DNA from: Polaribacter reichenbachii
GTDB taxonomy: Bacteria; Bacteroidota; Bacteroidia; Flavobacteriales; Flavobacteriaceae
DNA length: 64,000 nucleotides
Assembly: GCF_001975665.1 (NCBI RefSeq)
Contig: NZ_CP019419.1
Span: forward strand, 1,798,001 to 1,862,000
Direction of reading: 5' to 3'
The translations under genes were made by a program, and so were the position numbers. Numbering within the stretch: the first letter of the stretch is position 1; every line of letters starts with the position of its first letter. The notes under the pieces are model-generated. The model was given only the letters and a program-made list of their open reading frames with translations. It was not told where the DNA came from and ran no database searches. Shown here piece after piece: positions 43,198 through 51,098 of the stretch.

Positions 43198-44091
43198 ATG
43201 CACAAAAAATTGGAGGCTGATTTAATCAGTTTAGCGCACAACATTTTAAAAATGAAAAACAGAGAAGATGTTTTTGCATTAAAAGAAAAATCTAAAGAAG
43301 TTTACGAAAAGCTTTCTTTATTGGCCTTTGTGGAAGAATATATTAATGAAACGCCGAATTTAGAAACTACAAAAGAAGATTTATTAGATAGGGTTGAGCA
43401 AGCAATAGATGCTAAAGAAAATGTGGTTACAGCAACTTTTAATGCTGATAAAGAAATTATTCTTGAAGAAAAAATTGTTTATAATTTAGTTGATGAACTT
43501 AAAGAAACTCCAGAAGATAAGATAGAAGACGAATTTATTGAGATAGAAGTAAAAGAGGTTGATGAAGAAATTATTGAACCTAACAATTTAATAGTACAAC
43601 CCATACAAACCCAAAAAGTAGAAGAAATTATAGAGCAACCTTTTGATGAGTTAGAAGAAATACTTTTTCCTAAAGATGAAGTTGAAGAAAAACCAAAAGA
43701 AAAGGAAATAGAAAAGGCTGAAGACGAAATTATAAATGATGTTATAAAAGTAGAAGAACGCAAAACAATGTCTTTAGAAGAAGAATTACAAGATGTTATT
43801 TCTGTTGATGTTATGGCTGATTTATTCGAAAATGCACAGCCAATATCTCTAAACGATAAGTTGGCAAAAAATATTCAAATTGGTTTAAATGATAGAATTG
43901 CTTTTGTAAAAAACTTATTTAACAATCAGCAAGAAGACTATAATAGAGTAGTTTCGCAATTAAATACTTTTCGATCAGAAAGTGAAGCCAAAAACTTTAT
44001 CAATACAATGGTAAAACCCGATTATAATTGGAATAATCAAGAGGAATTAGAAACGCGTTTTATGGAAATTATAGAACGTAAATTTGCTTAA
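43198..44091 (+). CDS. Conserved acidic protein of unknown function
   Basis: A 297-residue cytoplasmic protein with a helical N-terminus (residues 1-75), a long, strongly acidic middle (~90-200, dominated by Glu, Lys, Ile, Val) and a compact C-terminal helical domain (~210-297) starting ISLNDKLAKNIQIGLNDR. That C-terminal part looks conserved; the middle is low-complexity and may act as a linker. I do not recognise a named family. No signal peptide. It faces a glycosyltransferase gene downstream, 59 bases away, and diverges from tdk. Confidence 0.8.
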   Translation: MHKKLEADLISLAHNILKMKNREDVFALKEKSKEVYEKLSLLAFVEEYINETPNLETTKEDLLDRVEQAIDAKENVVTATFNADKEIILEEKIVYNLVDELKETPEDKIEDEFIEIEVKEVDEEIIEPNNLIVQPIQTQKVEEIIEQPFDELEEILFPKDEVEEKPKEKEIEKAEDEIINDVIKVEERKTMSLEEELQDVISVDVMADLFENAQPISLNDKLAKNIQIGLNDRIAFVKNLFNNQQEDYNRVVSQLNTFRSESEAKNFINTMVKPDYNWNNQEELETRFMEIIERKFA

Positions 44092-44150
44092 AAGTTCGAA
44101 ATTTTGAGTTTAATATTCAAAATAATTATAAATATTTTAGACTTTATTCA

Positions 44151-45131
44151 CTGAAACCGATTTTAATTCATACCCACTTTCACAAACGTAAAACAGGCGT
44201 TACAAGAAGCATAGAAAATGTGCTTTCTTTTTTTTCTGATGAATTTGAAACCTATGTTTATGGTTCAAATATTTCTGGAAATCATCTTTCAACAAAAAAA
44301 CTGAAATCAATTTTATTTTCTGATGCAAAAGCAGTAGTGCATTGCCATAGAAACAATGAAATAATGCGAATGCTATTTTATCGTTTTTTAGGCGCAAAAT
44401 TCACTTTAGTAGCAACAAGACATGCAGAAACTAAACCATCTGGTTTAACCTTGTACTTACTAAAAAAAGCAGATAAAATTATTACACTTATAAAAAGTAT
44501 GAGCGAGAATTTAGGAATAAAAAACACCATAGTTGGTCATGGAGTTCGAGTTGATGATTTTAAACCAGATGCCAGTAAAAAGTTAGAAAACATTCCTCAA
44601 GAGAACATTATTCTAAACGCAGGTAGAGTCAGAAAAGCGAAAGGACAATTGGTCTTGTTAGAAGCAGCTAAAGTTTTAAAAAATCATAAAAATTGGACAT
44701 TAGTTATTGTTGGACAAGTAGATAAACCTGAATTTAAAGAGGAATTAAAGCAATTAGCTCAACAACATAAAATCGAAAATCAAGTTTATTTTATTGATGA
44801 AACTAGAGCTATTATTTCTTATTATCAAGCAGCAAAAATAGTAGTAGCTCCAAGTTTTACAGAAGGTTTTTCTTTGGTAACAGCAGAGGCTATGAGTTGC
44901 GAATGTTCTGTAATTGCTACAAAAAATGTAGGTGTACATTCAGATTTAATCAGCAATAATAAAAACGGATATTTATTTGAAGCAGGCAATAGTACTGAAC
45001 TAGAAAAGCTTTTATCAAAATCTATAAAAGGCGAAATTCCGCATTTAGGTAAAGAAGCTAGACAAGAAATTCTAAAAAATTGGAGTGCTCAAAATGAAGC
45101 AGAAGGTTTAATGGAGGTTTATAAATCTTAG
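44151..45131 (+). CDS. Glycosyltransferase family 4 protein with probable CTG start
   Basis: About 326 residues if read from CTG 44151. The residues LKPILIHTHFHKRKTGVTRS from that point form the first strand and glycine loop of a GT-B fold. A start at GTG 44220, the first standard start in frame, would remove this strand. The C-terminal half has the donor site (NAGRVRKAKGQLVLLEA; VVAPSFTEGFSLVTAEAMSCE; VIATKNVGVHSDLI). No ATG, GTG or TTG lies in frame between the previous gene and 44220. The sugar and acceptor are unknown; LPS core or capsule work is plausible. Confidence 0.78.
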   Translation: MKPILIHTHFHKRKTGVTRSIENVLSFFSDEFETYVYGSNISGNHLSTKKLKSILFSDAKAVVHCHRNNEIMRMLFYRFLGAKFTLVATRHAETKPSGLTLYLLKKADKIITLIKSMSENLGIKNTIVGHGVRVDDFKPDASKKLENIPQENIILNAGRVRKAKGQLVLLEAAKVLKNHKNWTLVIVGQVDKPEFKEELKQLAQQHKIENQVYFIDETRAIISYYQAAKIVVAPSFTEGFSLVTAEAMSCECSVIATKNVGVHSDLISNNKNGYLFEAGNSTELEKLLSKSIKGEIPHLGKEARQEILKNWSAQNEAEGLMEVYKS

Positions 45132-45206
45132 CTCTAAAAAAACAATTTTAAAAATATAATTGTAACAAAATACTTTGGTAGTCGTCTGAAAAGAAAACCA
45201 AGTATT

Positions 45207-45683
45207 ATGAAACAAATCACAACCATTTTATGCGCACTTTTTATGATAAGTGCTGTTGCACAAGAAACTACCTTTAAAAACTTTTACAAAAAGCACAAAG
45301 AACAATCTGCTTTTTCTATTAATTTATCAGCCTCTTTTGCAGGTTCTTTTTTAGATGAAGGAGATAATGACGATTTACAAAAACTACTAAAAAAATCGGG
45401 CGATTTTAAATTAATGATCTTTAATAACGAAGACGCATCAGTATCTAAAGACTTTAAAAAGTATATCAGAAAAAATAATTTAAAAACTATGGCACGTGTA
45501 AAAGGTGACGAAGGTAAAGCCGCTTTTTACATTTTAGAAAAAAATGATATTGTAAAAGAAATCGTTTTACAAGCCAATAGCGATAATGATAAAGTAATTT
45601 TATTTGGTTTAAAAACCAATTTAACCATGGATGAATTAGCAGAAATAATGTCTAATTCAGATATAAAATTTTCATCAAAATAA
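45207..45683 (+). CDS. DUF4252 domain protein
   Basis: A 158-residue protein with a signal peptide (1-18) and a DUF4252 core (residues 20-155), including NLSASFAGSFL near the start and LQANSDNDKVILFGLKTNLT near the end. The family is common in Bacteroidota and often sits with ECF sigma operons; here it stands alone. Function unknown; periplasmic. A hairpin terminator follows directly. Confidence 0.85.
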   Translation: MKQITTILCALFMISAVAQETTFKNFYKKHKEQSAFSINLSASFAGSFLDEGDNDDLQKLLKKSGDFKLMIFNNEDASVSKDFKKYIRKNNLKTMARVKGDEGKAAFYILEKNDIVKEIVLQANSDNDKVILFGLKTNLTMDELAEIMSNSDIKFSSK

Positions 45684-45697
45684 AATAAAGAATTAGC

Positions 45698-45732
45698 TTG
45701 TCATTTCTACAAAAGTTAGAAATGACATTTGC
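45698..45732. terminator. Hairpin between convergent DUF4252 and ArsC-like genes
   Basis: TGTCATTTCTA (45699-45709) and TAGAAATGACA (45717-45727) pair around CAAAAGT. Its left arm shares the 13-base word TTGTCATTTCTAC with the repeat near 38422-38490. It can end both convergent transcripts; it may be a minimal copy of that repeat rather than a terminator only. Confidence 0.6.
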
Positions 45733-45734
45733 TT

Positions 45735-46079
45735 TTAAAGAATATTCTTTAAACTTTCAATTACCTTTTTACTGTTTCCAATAAATATTTTATCATCAAC
45801 AATAAAAACTGGGCGTTTTAAAAACGTATATTCATCTAACAAAAATTGTCTGTAATCAGCTTCAGACAATTCCTGGTTTTTTAAATCCATAGCTTTATAC
45901 AACTTTGCACGCTTGTTAAATAAAGCCTCGTAACTGCCAGAAAGCGCGTACATTTCTTCCAATTGTTCAACAGAAATGTTATTTGCTTTTATTTCTTGTC
46001 GTTCAAAACCATCCGTATTTACTTCTTTTAAAATTCTTCTACAGGTATCACAAGTTTGTAAAAAATAGACTTTCTTCAT
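45735..46079 (-). CDS. ArsC/Spx-family thioredoxin-fold protein
   Basis: A 114-residue ArsC-family protein with the N-terminal cysteine motif TCDTCRR (CxxC) and the C-terminal KRPVFIVDDKIFIGNSKK. The CxxC pattern, with no downstream arsenate-site Arg cluster, is closer to Spx/MgsR-like relatives than to true arsenate reductase. A redox regulator or reductase role is a guess. The gene stands alone on the minus strand between two plus-strand genes, and shares the hairpin to its right end with DUF4252. Confidence 0.85.
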   Translation of the reverse strand: MKKVYFLQTCDTCRRILKEVNTDGFERQEIKANNISVEQLEEMYALSGSYEALFNKRAKLYKAMDLKNQELSEADYRQFLLDEYTFLKRPVFIVDDKIFIGNSKKVIESLKNIL

Positions 46080-46122
46080 TTTTATTAAATTATATTTACA
46101 TCATCAAAATTATACATAAAAA

Positions 46123-46578
46123 ATGAATATACAATTTGATGTTTTAAGAAAATCGAGAGAACTCGTTTTAAAAGAATTAGAAGGTTTAACCTTAGATCAA
46201 ATTCACAAAATTCCAGAAGGTTTTAAAAACAATATTGCTTGGAATGTGGCTCACTTAGTAGTTACTCAACAATTGTTGCATTATAAATTATCAGGTTTAA
46301 ATCCTTTGTGTCCAGACGATTTAATAGAAGCGCATAGAAAAGGAACCTCGCCAACAAAAATATTTACAGAAGAAGAATTCGAAGAAGTAAAAGATTTGCT
46401 AATGGCCTTGCCAGATACGTTACAAGAAGATTTCGAAGCAGGTATTTTTGAGAATTATACTGAATATCCTACAAGTACTGGCTATGTTTTATCAAGTATA
46501 GAAAATGCAATTTCATTCAATAATTTTCACGAGGGTATTCATTACGGAATTATAAGATCTATTAAGAAATTCTTATAA
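46123..46578 (+). CDS. DinB-family protein
   Basis: A 151-residue four-helix bundle protein with the family pattern of three metal-binding His: NIAWNVAHLVVTQQLLHYKL near residues 38-57 and FHEGIHYGIIRSI near the end. DinB/YfiT proteins are metal-dependent hydrolases or thiol transferases; the substrate is unknown. No signal peptide. A large interspersed repeat follows before the next gene. Confidence 0.88.
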   Translation: MNIQFDVLRKSRELVLKELEGLTLDQIHKIPEGFKNNIAWNVAHLVVTQQLLHYKLSGLNPLCPDDLIEAHRKGTSPTKIFTEEEFEEVKDLLMALPDTLQEDFEAGIFENYTEYPTSTGYVLSSIENAISFNNFHEGIHYGIIRSIKKFL

Positions 46579-46582
46579 TTTT

Positions 46583-46682
46583 AGAAGCTATTTCCAGCTT
46601 TCAGCACTCGCTTTTTTTGGCAGAAAAAGCCAAAAAAGAGCTCAAACAAATGCTTCAATCTGGGCTAAACTAGTTTGCCAAC
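46583..46682 (+). repeat. Intergenic repeat with hairpin, before the trans-sulfuration gene
   Basis: From GAAGCTATTTCCAGC (46583) to GCTTCAATCTGGGCTAAAC (46652-46670) with a central hairpin CTTTTTTTGGC/GCCAAAAAAG (46611-46621, 46629-46638). I recognise this word order (pattern AGCTTTC.GC.CTCGCTTTTTT..GAGCTCAAACAAATGC) as a common dispersed repeat in Flavobacteriaceae genomes, from memory and without a search. Confidence 0.6.
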
Positions 46683-46700
46683 TTTTAGAAAATGTAAGAA

Positions 46701-47849
46701 ATGAAGTTTAATACAAAAACAATTCACGGAGGTCAGAAACACGAAGAAGCAACTGGAGCAGTAATGCCACCAATTTTTCAAACATCAACTTTTGCTCAAT
46801 CTAGTCCTGGAGAGCATAAAGGTTATGGTTATGCAAGAGGTTCTAACCCAACAAGAACTGCATTAGAAAATAGTTTTGCAGCTATAGAAAATGGTACAAA
46901 TGGTTTTGCATTTGCATCTGGAATGGCTGCCATAGATTGTGTTTTAAGATTATTAAAACCAGGAGATGAGGTTGTTGCAGGAGACGATTTATATGGAGGT
47001 ACATATAGAATGTTTACCCAATTATTTCATAAATATGGTTTAGAGTTTTCTTTTGTAGATATGAATGCTGTTGAAAACGTAACGAATGCAATTACTCAAA
47101 AAACAAAATTAGTTTGGATAGAAACACCAACAAACCCGTTAATGAAAATTGCAGATATTGCAGCAATAACATCAGCAATAAAAGATATAAACTCAGCTAT
47201 TTTAGTTGCTGTAGATAATACATTTGCAACACCATATTTACAACAACCATTAACTTTAGGCGCAGACATTGTAATGCATTCTGCTACAAAATATTTAGGA
47301 GGTCACTCAGATTTAGTTATGGGAGCTTTAATGGTTAAAGACGCAAAATTAGCAGAAGAAATCCATTTTATACAATTTGCAGCAGGAGCAATTGCTGGTC
47401 CTATGGATTCTTTTTTAGCTTTAAGAGGTGTAAAAACCTTGCATATTAGAATGCAAAGACATTGCGAAAATGGTAGAGCAGTAGCTGAATTTTTACATAA
47501 TCATTTAAAAGTTGGTGAGGTTTATTATCCTGGTTTAGAAAATCATCCAAATTATGAAATTGCAAAAAAGCAAATGAAAGATTTTGGAGGTATGGTTTCT
47601 TTTAAATTGAAAGACGAAAGTAAAGCAGCTGCTTTTAAATTTTTAGAAAACACTAAAATATTTACTTTGGCAGAATCTTTAGGTGGAGTAGAAAGTTTAG
47701 TAAATCATCCAGTAACAATGTCTCACGCTTCAATCCCTGAAGAAGAAAGATTAAAAGTAGGTGTTACAGATGCTGTAATTCGTTTAAGTGTAGGTATTGA
47801 AGATATAGAAGATCTACTTGCAGATTTAGAACAAGCTTTAAACTTATAA
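46701..47849 (+). CDS. metB: Trans-sulfuration enzyme, cystathionine gamma-synthase type
   Basis: A 382-residue PLP enzyme of the Cys/Met metabolism family. It contains KTIHGGQKHEEATGA at the start, YARGSNPTRTALE, ASGMAAID, VDNTFATPYLQQPL and the PLP-lysine motif HSATKYLGGHSDLVMGA. Cystathionine gamma-synthase, cystathionine lyase and O-acetylhomoserine sulfhydrylase share this outline, so the exact step in methionine or cysteine synthesis is unsettled. The start ATG sits just behind a dispersed repeat; a strong bidirectional terminator follows. Confidence 0.9.
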   Translation: MKFNTKTIHGGQKHEEATGAVMPPIFQTSTFAQSSPGEHKGYGYARGSNPTRTALENSFAAIENGTNGFAFASGMAAIDCVLRLLKPGDEVVAGDDLYGGTYRMFTQLFHKYGLEFSFVDMNAVENVTNAITQKTKLVWIETPTNPLMKIADIAAITSAIKDINSAILVAVDNTFATPYLQQPLTLGADIVMHSATKYLGGHSDLVMGALMVKDAKLAEEIHFIQFAAGAIAGPMDSFLALRGVKTLHIRMQRHCENGRAVAEFLHNHLKVGEVYYPGLENHPNYEIAKKQMKDFGGMVSFKLKDESKAAAFKFLENTKIFTLAESLGGVESLVNHPVTMSHASIPEEERLKVGVTDAVIRLSVGIEDIEDLLADLEQALNL

Positions 47850-47855
47850 AAACAT

Positions 47856-47893
47856 AAAAAAAAGACCTAAATTAATATTTAGGTCTTTTTTTT
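47856..47893. terminator. Bidirectional terminator overlapping the end of the PLDc_N gene
   Basis: A 17-base inverted repeat (47856-47872 and 47877-47893, core AAAGACCTAAAT) is framed by A8 and T8. The stop codon of the minus-strand gene (47872-47874) lies in its loop. Confidence 0.9.
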
Positions 47894-48075
47894 ATGTACT
47901 TTTTTTTCATCAAAAAATAGGTAGAAGCTCCGAAAACCGGAATAAAAAAAATGATAAAAAACCATACTTTTTTGTTTTTATCACTCGTAAATCTTGTTCT
48001 AGAAATATCTGATATAGCTTTAAACCATAATGTTAGGCTCAAAACTATAAGAGCAATAATTAAAGGTGTTTTCAT
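47872..48075 (-). CDS. PLDc_N-domain small membrane protein
   Basis: A 67-residue protein with two membrane segments (residues 1-18 and ~43-57) separated by a short loop. The pattern LIIALIVLSLTLWFKAISDISR and WFFIIFFIPVFGASTYFLMKKK (first and last parts) is that of the phospholipase-D N-terminal (PLDc_N) family. It is a small integral membrane protein of unknown function. Its last four to five codons (KRPKY) are encoded by the arm of a terminator hairpin, which fixes the C-terminal sequence. Confidence 0.8.
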   Translation of the reverse strand: MKTPLIIALIVLSLTLWFKAISDISRTRFTSDKNKKVWFFIIFFIPVFGASTYFLMKKKYIKKRPKY

Positions 48076-48081
48076 TTATTT

Positions 48082-49698
48082 TTACTCAATTGTGAAATTT
48101 TCAACCAAGAAAAAATTGGCCCTTAAGTCTGCATTATTTATTTCAGGATGATATATGATTTCTTCTGCTAATCGTTTTCTAAGATAACTACCTGTATCCC
48201 ATTTGTTGTTTTTGTTTTCATCAACAATAGCTCTAACCGTATATTTACCAGGTTCTAATAAATCGAAAACAACACTTGTAGAAGTACTTATAAGCTTGCG
48301 CTCAATTAAGTTTTCTTGTTTAGAACCAGAAAGAATTTCTATGATTAAGTTTTTGTTATTTACGTTATTTACATTTATTGTTATTCTACCATAATCTTCA
48401 ATTTCTTTAGTAGAAAAGTTATAATTTAATGTGTCGTTTTTTATCCCAAAAACATCGTTAAAAGCATCTGGTAATGCTTTAAAATTGTATTTGTCTTCAG
48501 GTTTTTTATCAAAAAGAAAAGCAATTTTATTCTCTTTTTTAGAAGGTAGTGTTTTATAATTTACAGCAATTGTATCTTTATCAAAAAGGCTAATTTTGGC
48601 AGTATCTATTTTAACAATAGGATTGTTACTAGTTATAAAAAAGGTGTCTCTAAAATGTAGTGTATTTCTAACTGTGGTAGTTATTTCTAAAGAATCTAAT
48701 TTTTTCTTTCTTAGCTTTACAGTTAAAGTATCTAAAAACTCATTATTAGAAATGGTAAAATTTAAAGAATCTACATCAATAGGAGTAAACCAATAATTTA
48801 GTGTGTCTTTATCAATTCTAAATTTAGAAACACTTTTAAAAGTATCTGGTACTTTAGAGAGTAAATTTACTTTCATATCTTTTGCATCACCCACAAAACC
48901 AAACTCAATTTTACCTTTGGTAACTTCTTTACCTCTTTTAAATTCGTAAGGTAAATCTTCTTGAAATAAAATAATAGGTTTAGTTATAATACTATCTTTT
49001 GGTAAATGAAGTGTATCTGCATAAAAACCAATTTTATCTGTAGCCGGATTAAAAATATAGTCGTTAATCTCTTCTTTTAAAGCAACCATTAAATATTTAC
49101 CATCTCTTAAATTAGTGAATTTAAAATTAGTGGTATCTAAAGTGCTCGTAATGTAATTTGGTTTCTTTTTGTAAACAATAGAATCATTAAAAGCAGTGTC
49201 TATTTTATATAATAAAACATTTACACTTTTAGGTGTTTCTTTTAATTTTGAATCTTTAATAAAACCAGAAGTTGTTAAAGAATCTATATAACTACCAGTA
49301 GAAAAAACGTATTTAAAATTTTCTAAAGGGTTGGCTTCATTATTATCTTCTACTGCATTACCAAAATTAAAAATATAAGTAGTGTTTTGTTTTAATGTGT
49401 CTAAAATTTCGATCTTAATTTCTTTACTTGCAGAGCCTTGAGGAGAAATCAATGGCGGACTTTTCATTGGCGGAGAAACCACCAACTGATCGTTTAAATT
49501 CTTTAATTTTACATACTCATCAAACTTAATCGTAATTTCTTTTTTATCAAAATTAGTGCTTTCGTAAGGCGGATTTGCAGTTATAAACAAAGGAGCATCT
49601 TCATCTTTAGGACCACCTTCTGGTCTTCCAGTTCTAGCACAGCTTGTCGCAAAAATAAAAATTGATGTTAAAAAAAGGAATTTGTAAAAAGTCTTCAC
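48082..49698 (-). CDS. Large lipoprotein with Ig-like (Big_5) domain
   Basis: A 538-residue lipoprotein (lipobox FATSC, Cys20) with an Ig-like domain at residues ~28-135 (APLFITANPPYESTNFD, ITIKFDEYVKLKNL, NTTYIFNFG). The rest is a chain of beta-sandwich segments and ends in a CNA-like repeat (DLLEPGKYTVRAIVDENKNNKWDTG). The length and layout match a conserved Bacteroidota lipoprotein family. It is probably exposed in the periplasm or on the outer membrane. Its function is unknown. It lies 6 bases upstream of the PLDc_N gene. Confidence 0.85.
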   Translation of the reverse strand: MKTFYKFLFLTSIFIFATSCARTGRPEGGPKDEDAPLFITANPPYESTNFDKKEITIKFDEYVKLKNLNDQLVVSPPMKSPPLISPQGSASKEIKIEILDTLKQNTTYIFNFGNAVEDNNEANPLENFKYVFSTGSYIDSLTTSGFIKDSKLKETPKSVNVLLYKIDTAFNDSIVYKKKPNYITSTLDTTNFKFTNLRDGKYLMVALKEEINDYIFNPATDKIGFYADTLHLPKDSIITKPIILFQEDLPYEFKRGKEVTKGKIEFGFVGDAKDMKVNLLSKVPDTFKSVSKFRIDKDTLNYWFTPIDVDSLNFTISNNEFLDTLTVKLRKKKLDSLEITTTVRNTLHFRDTFFITSNNPIVKIDTAKISLFDKDTIAVNYKTLPSKKENKIAFLFDKKPEDKYNFKALPDAFNDVFGIKNDTLNYNFSTKEIEDYGRITINVNNVNNKNLIIEILSGSKQENLIERKLISTSTSVVFDLLEPGKYTVRAIVDENKNNKWDTGSYLRKRLAEEIIYHPEINNADLRANFFLVENFTIE

Positions 49699-49753
49699 TC
49701 AAATAAATTTTACACAAATTAACGATTATTTTTTGAATATAAAATCATAAAAA

Positions 49754-50440
49754 TTATTCTGTATATGCCATTGTTAAAATGCTTATTCTACAATTTTTTG
49801 ATTTCTGAAATTCTTTAGCACAAGCTTTTAAGGTTGCACCTGTTGTAATTACATCATCTATTAATAAAATATGTTTGTTGTTGAATTTAGAAGGATTCTT
49901 TAAAGAAAACTTAGTGTCTAAATTTATAAAACGTTCAAAACGAGACTTAAAGGTTTGTGTTTTGGTAGATGAAATTCTGATCAATTCATTTTCTATTAAC
50001 GGAACATTTAGATAAAAACTCAATCTTTCTCCGAATTTAGTTACTTGATTATAACCTCTTTCTCTTAATTTCTTCGGATGTAAAGGTACAGGTATTATAC
50101 AATCTACATTTTTAAATTCATTATTCTCTTTCAGCATTTCGCCCAACCAATTGCCAAAGAAAACGCCAATTTCTTCATTGCCTTTGTATTTTAGATCATG
50201 TATTAAATTTAATGTACTGCCTTCTTTTCTATAATATAACAAAGCATAAGCCTTTTCAATAATAATAGAACCATAAAAAGCTTGTGTAATTTTATTGTTT
50301 TGATAGCTATTAAAATTTGTAAGAGATAAATCGTGTCTGCAAAGTGTGCACAATACATTTTCATTTTCTATCAGGTTTTCATCACAAACAACACATAATT
50401 TTGGATAAAAAATATAGAATAAGTCTTTTAAAAGTCTCAT
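49754..50440 (-). CDS. ComF-family phosphoribosyltransferase-like protein
   Basis: A 228-residue protein with an N-terminal zinc ribbon (CVVCDENLI..NVLCTLCRHDL, four Cys) and a type I PRTase fold with PRPP loop LLIDDVITTGATL near the C-terminus. ComF is needed for DNA uptake in some naturally competent bacteria; the enzymatic activity, if any, is unknown. The presence of comM in the same window is only suggestive of competence. The gene is single, with a divergent methyltransferase gene 49 bases away. Confidence 0.93.
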   Translation of the reverse strand: MRLLKDLFYIFYPKLCVVCDENLIENENVLCTLCRHDLSLTNFNSYQNNKITQAFYGSIIIEKAYALLYYRKEGSTLNLIHDLKYKGNEEIGVFFGNWLGEMLKENNEFKNVDCIIPVPLHPKKLRERGYNQVTKFGERLSFYLNVPLIENELIRISSTKTQTFKSRFERFINLDTKFSLKNPSKFNNKHILLIDDVITTGATLKACAKEFQKSKNCRISILTMAYTE

Positions 50441-50489
50441 CTTTACAAAACAATTTTTAGAAATATACTTAATAAATTAGAGATATCAG

Positions 50490-51053
50490 TTGTCTACTAA
50501 AATAAAATTTTTTAAAGAAGCCTTAAGAAATATGCAAACTTTGGGCACAATTACACCAAGTTCTCGATTTTTATCTAGAAAAATGCTTAAAAAAATAGAT
50601 TTTACAAATGCGAATGTAATTGTAGAATTAGGCTCAGGTAATGGAGCAATTACCAAATATATTTTAGAAAGATTATCGCCAAATGCAATTTTAATTTGTT
50701 TTGAAATTAATGATAATTTTTACGATCAGTTGTTAAAAATTAATCATCCGCAATTAATTGTATTAAAAGCATCCGCAGAAAAAATGATACAAGAGTTAAG
50801 AAAATTAAATCTTAACAAAGCAGATTATATAATTTCTAGTTTACCATTTACAATTATTCCTGATGCTGTTTCTAATGAAATTTTGGCTAAATCTTATAAG
50901 ATTTTAGAAAAGAACGGAACTTTTATTCAGTATCAGTATAGTTTGTCTTATTTTAAAAAGTTAAAACAGGTGTTTAAAGAAGAAATTTTACTAGAATTTG
51001 AACCTTTAAATATTCCGCCAGCTTTTATTTATCACTGTAAAAAAGTCGATTGA
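50490..51053 (+). CDS. Class I SAM-dependent methyltransferase, phospholipid N-methyltransferase-like
   Basis: A 187-residue Rossmann methyltransferase with motif I IVELGSGNGAITKYIL, motif II FEIND, and a TYSS-like SSLPFTIIPD segment where the nucleophile pocket would be. Its pattern resembles both PmtA (phosphatidylethanolamine methylation) and KsgA-type enzymes; the absence of a C-terminal helical domain argues against KsgA. The start is TTG at 50490. No operon partner. Substrate unknown. Confidence 0.83.
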   Translation: MSTKIKFFKEALRNMQTLGTITPSSRFLSRKMLKKIDFTNANVIVELGSGNGAITKYILERLSPNAILICFEINDNFYDQLLKINHPQLIVLKASAEKMIQELRKLNLNKADYIISSLPFTIIPDAVSNEILAKSYKILEKNGTFIQYQYSLSYFKKLKQVFKEEILLEFEPLNIPPAFIYHCKKVD

Positions 51054-51060
51054 TTTTTTC

Positions 51061-51090
51061 TTGAAAAATTTCAGTAAACGTGTATCTTTG
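51061..51090 (+). promoter_or_regulatory. Bacteroidota-type promoter of glyS, near-leaderless
   Basis: TTG (51061-51063) and TATCTTTG (51083-51090), 19 bases apart, match -33 and -7. The glyS ATG follows 8 bases after the -7 G. Confidence 0.6.
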
Positions 51091-51098
51091 CGCTCATT

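Noticed and set aside
45735..46079. Arsenate reductase as part of an arsenic operon
   Set aside because: No other ars gene is adjacent and the cysteine motif is CxxC, closer to Spx-like relatives.
50490..51053. KsgA (rRNA dimethyltransferase)
   Set aside because: Too short and lacking the C-terminal domain; PmtA-like annotation fits better.
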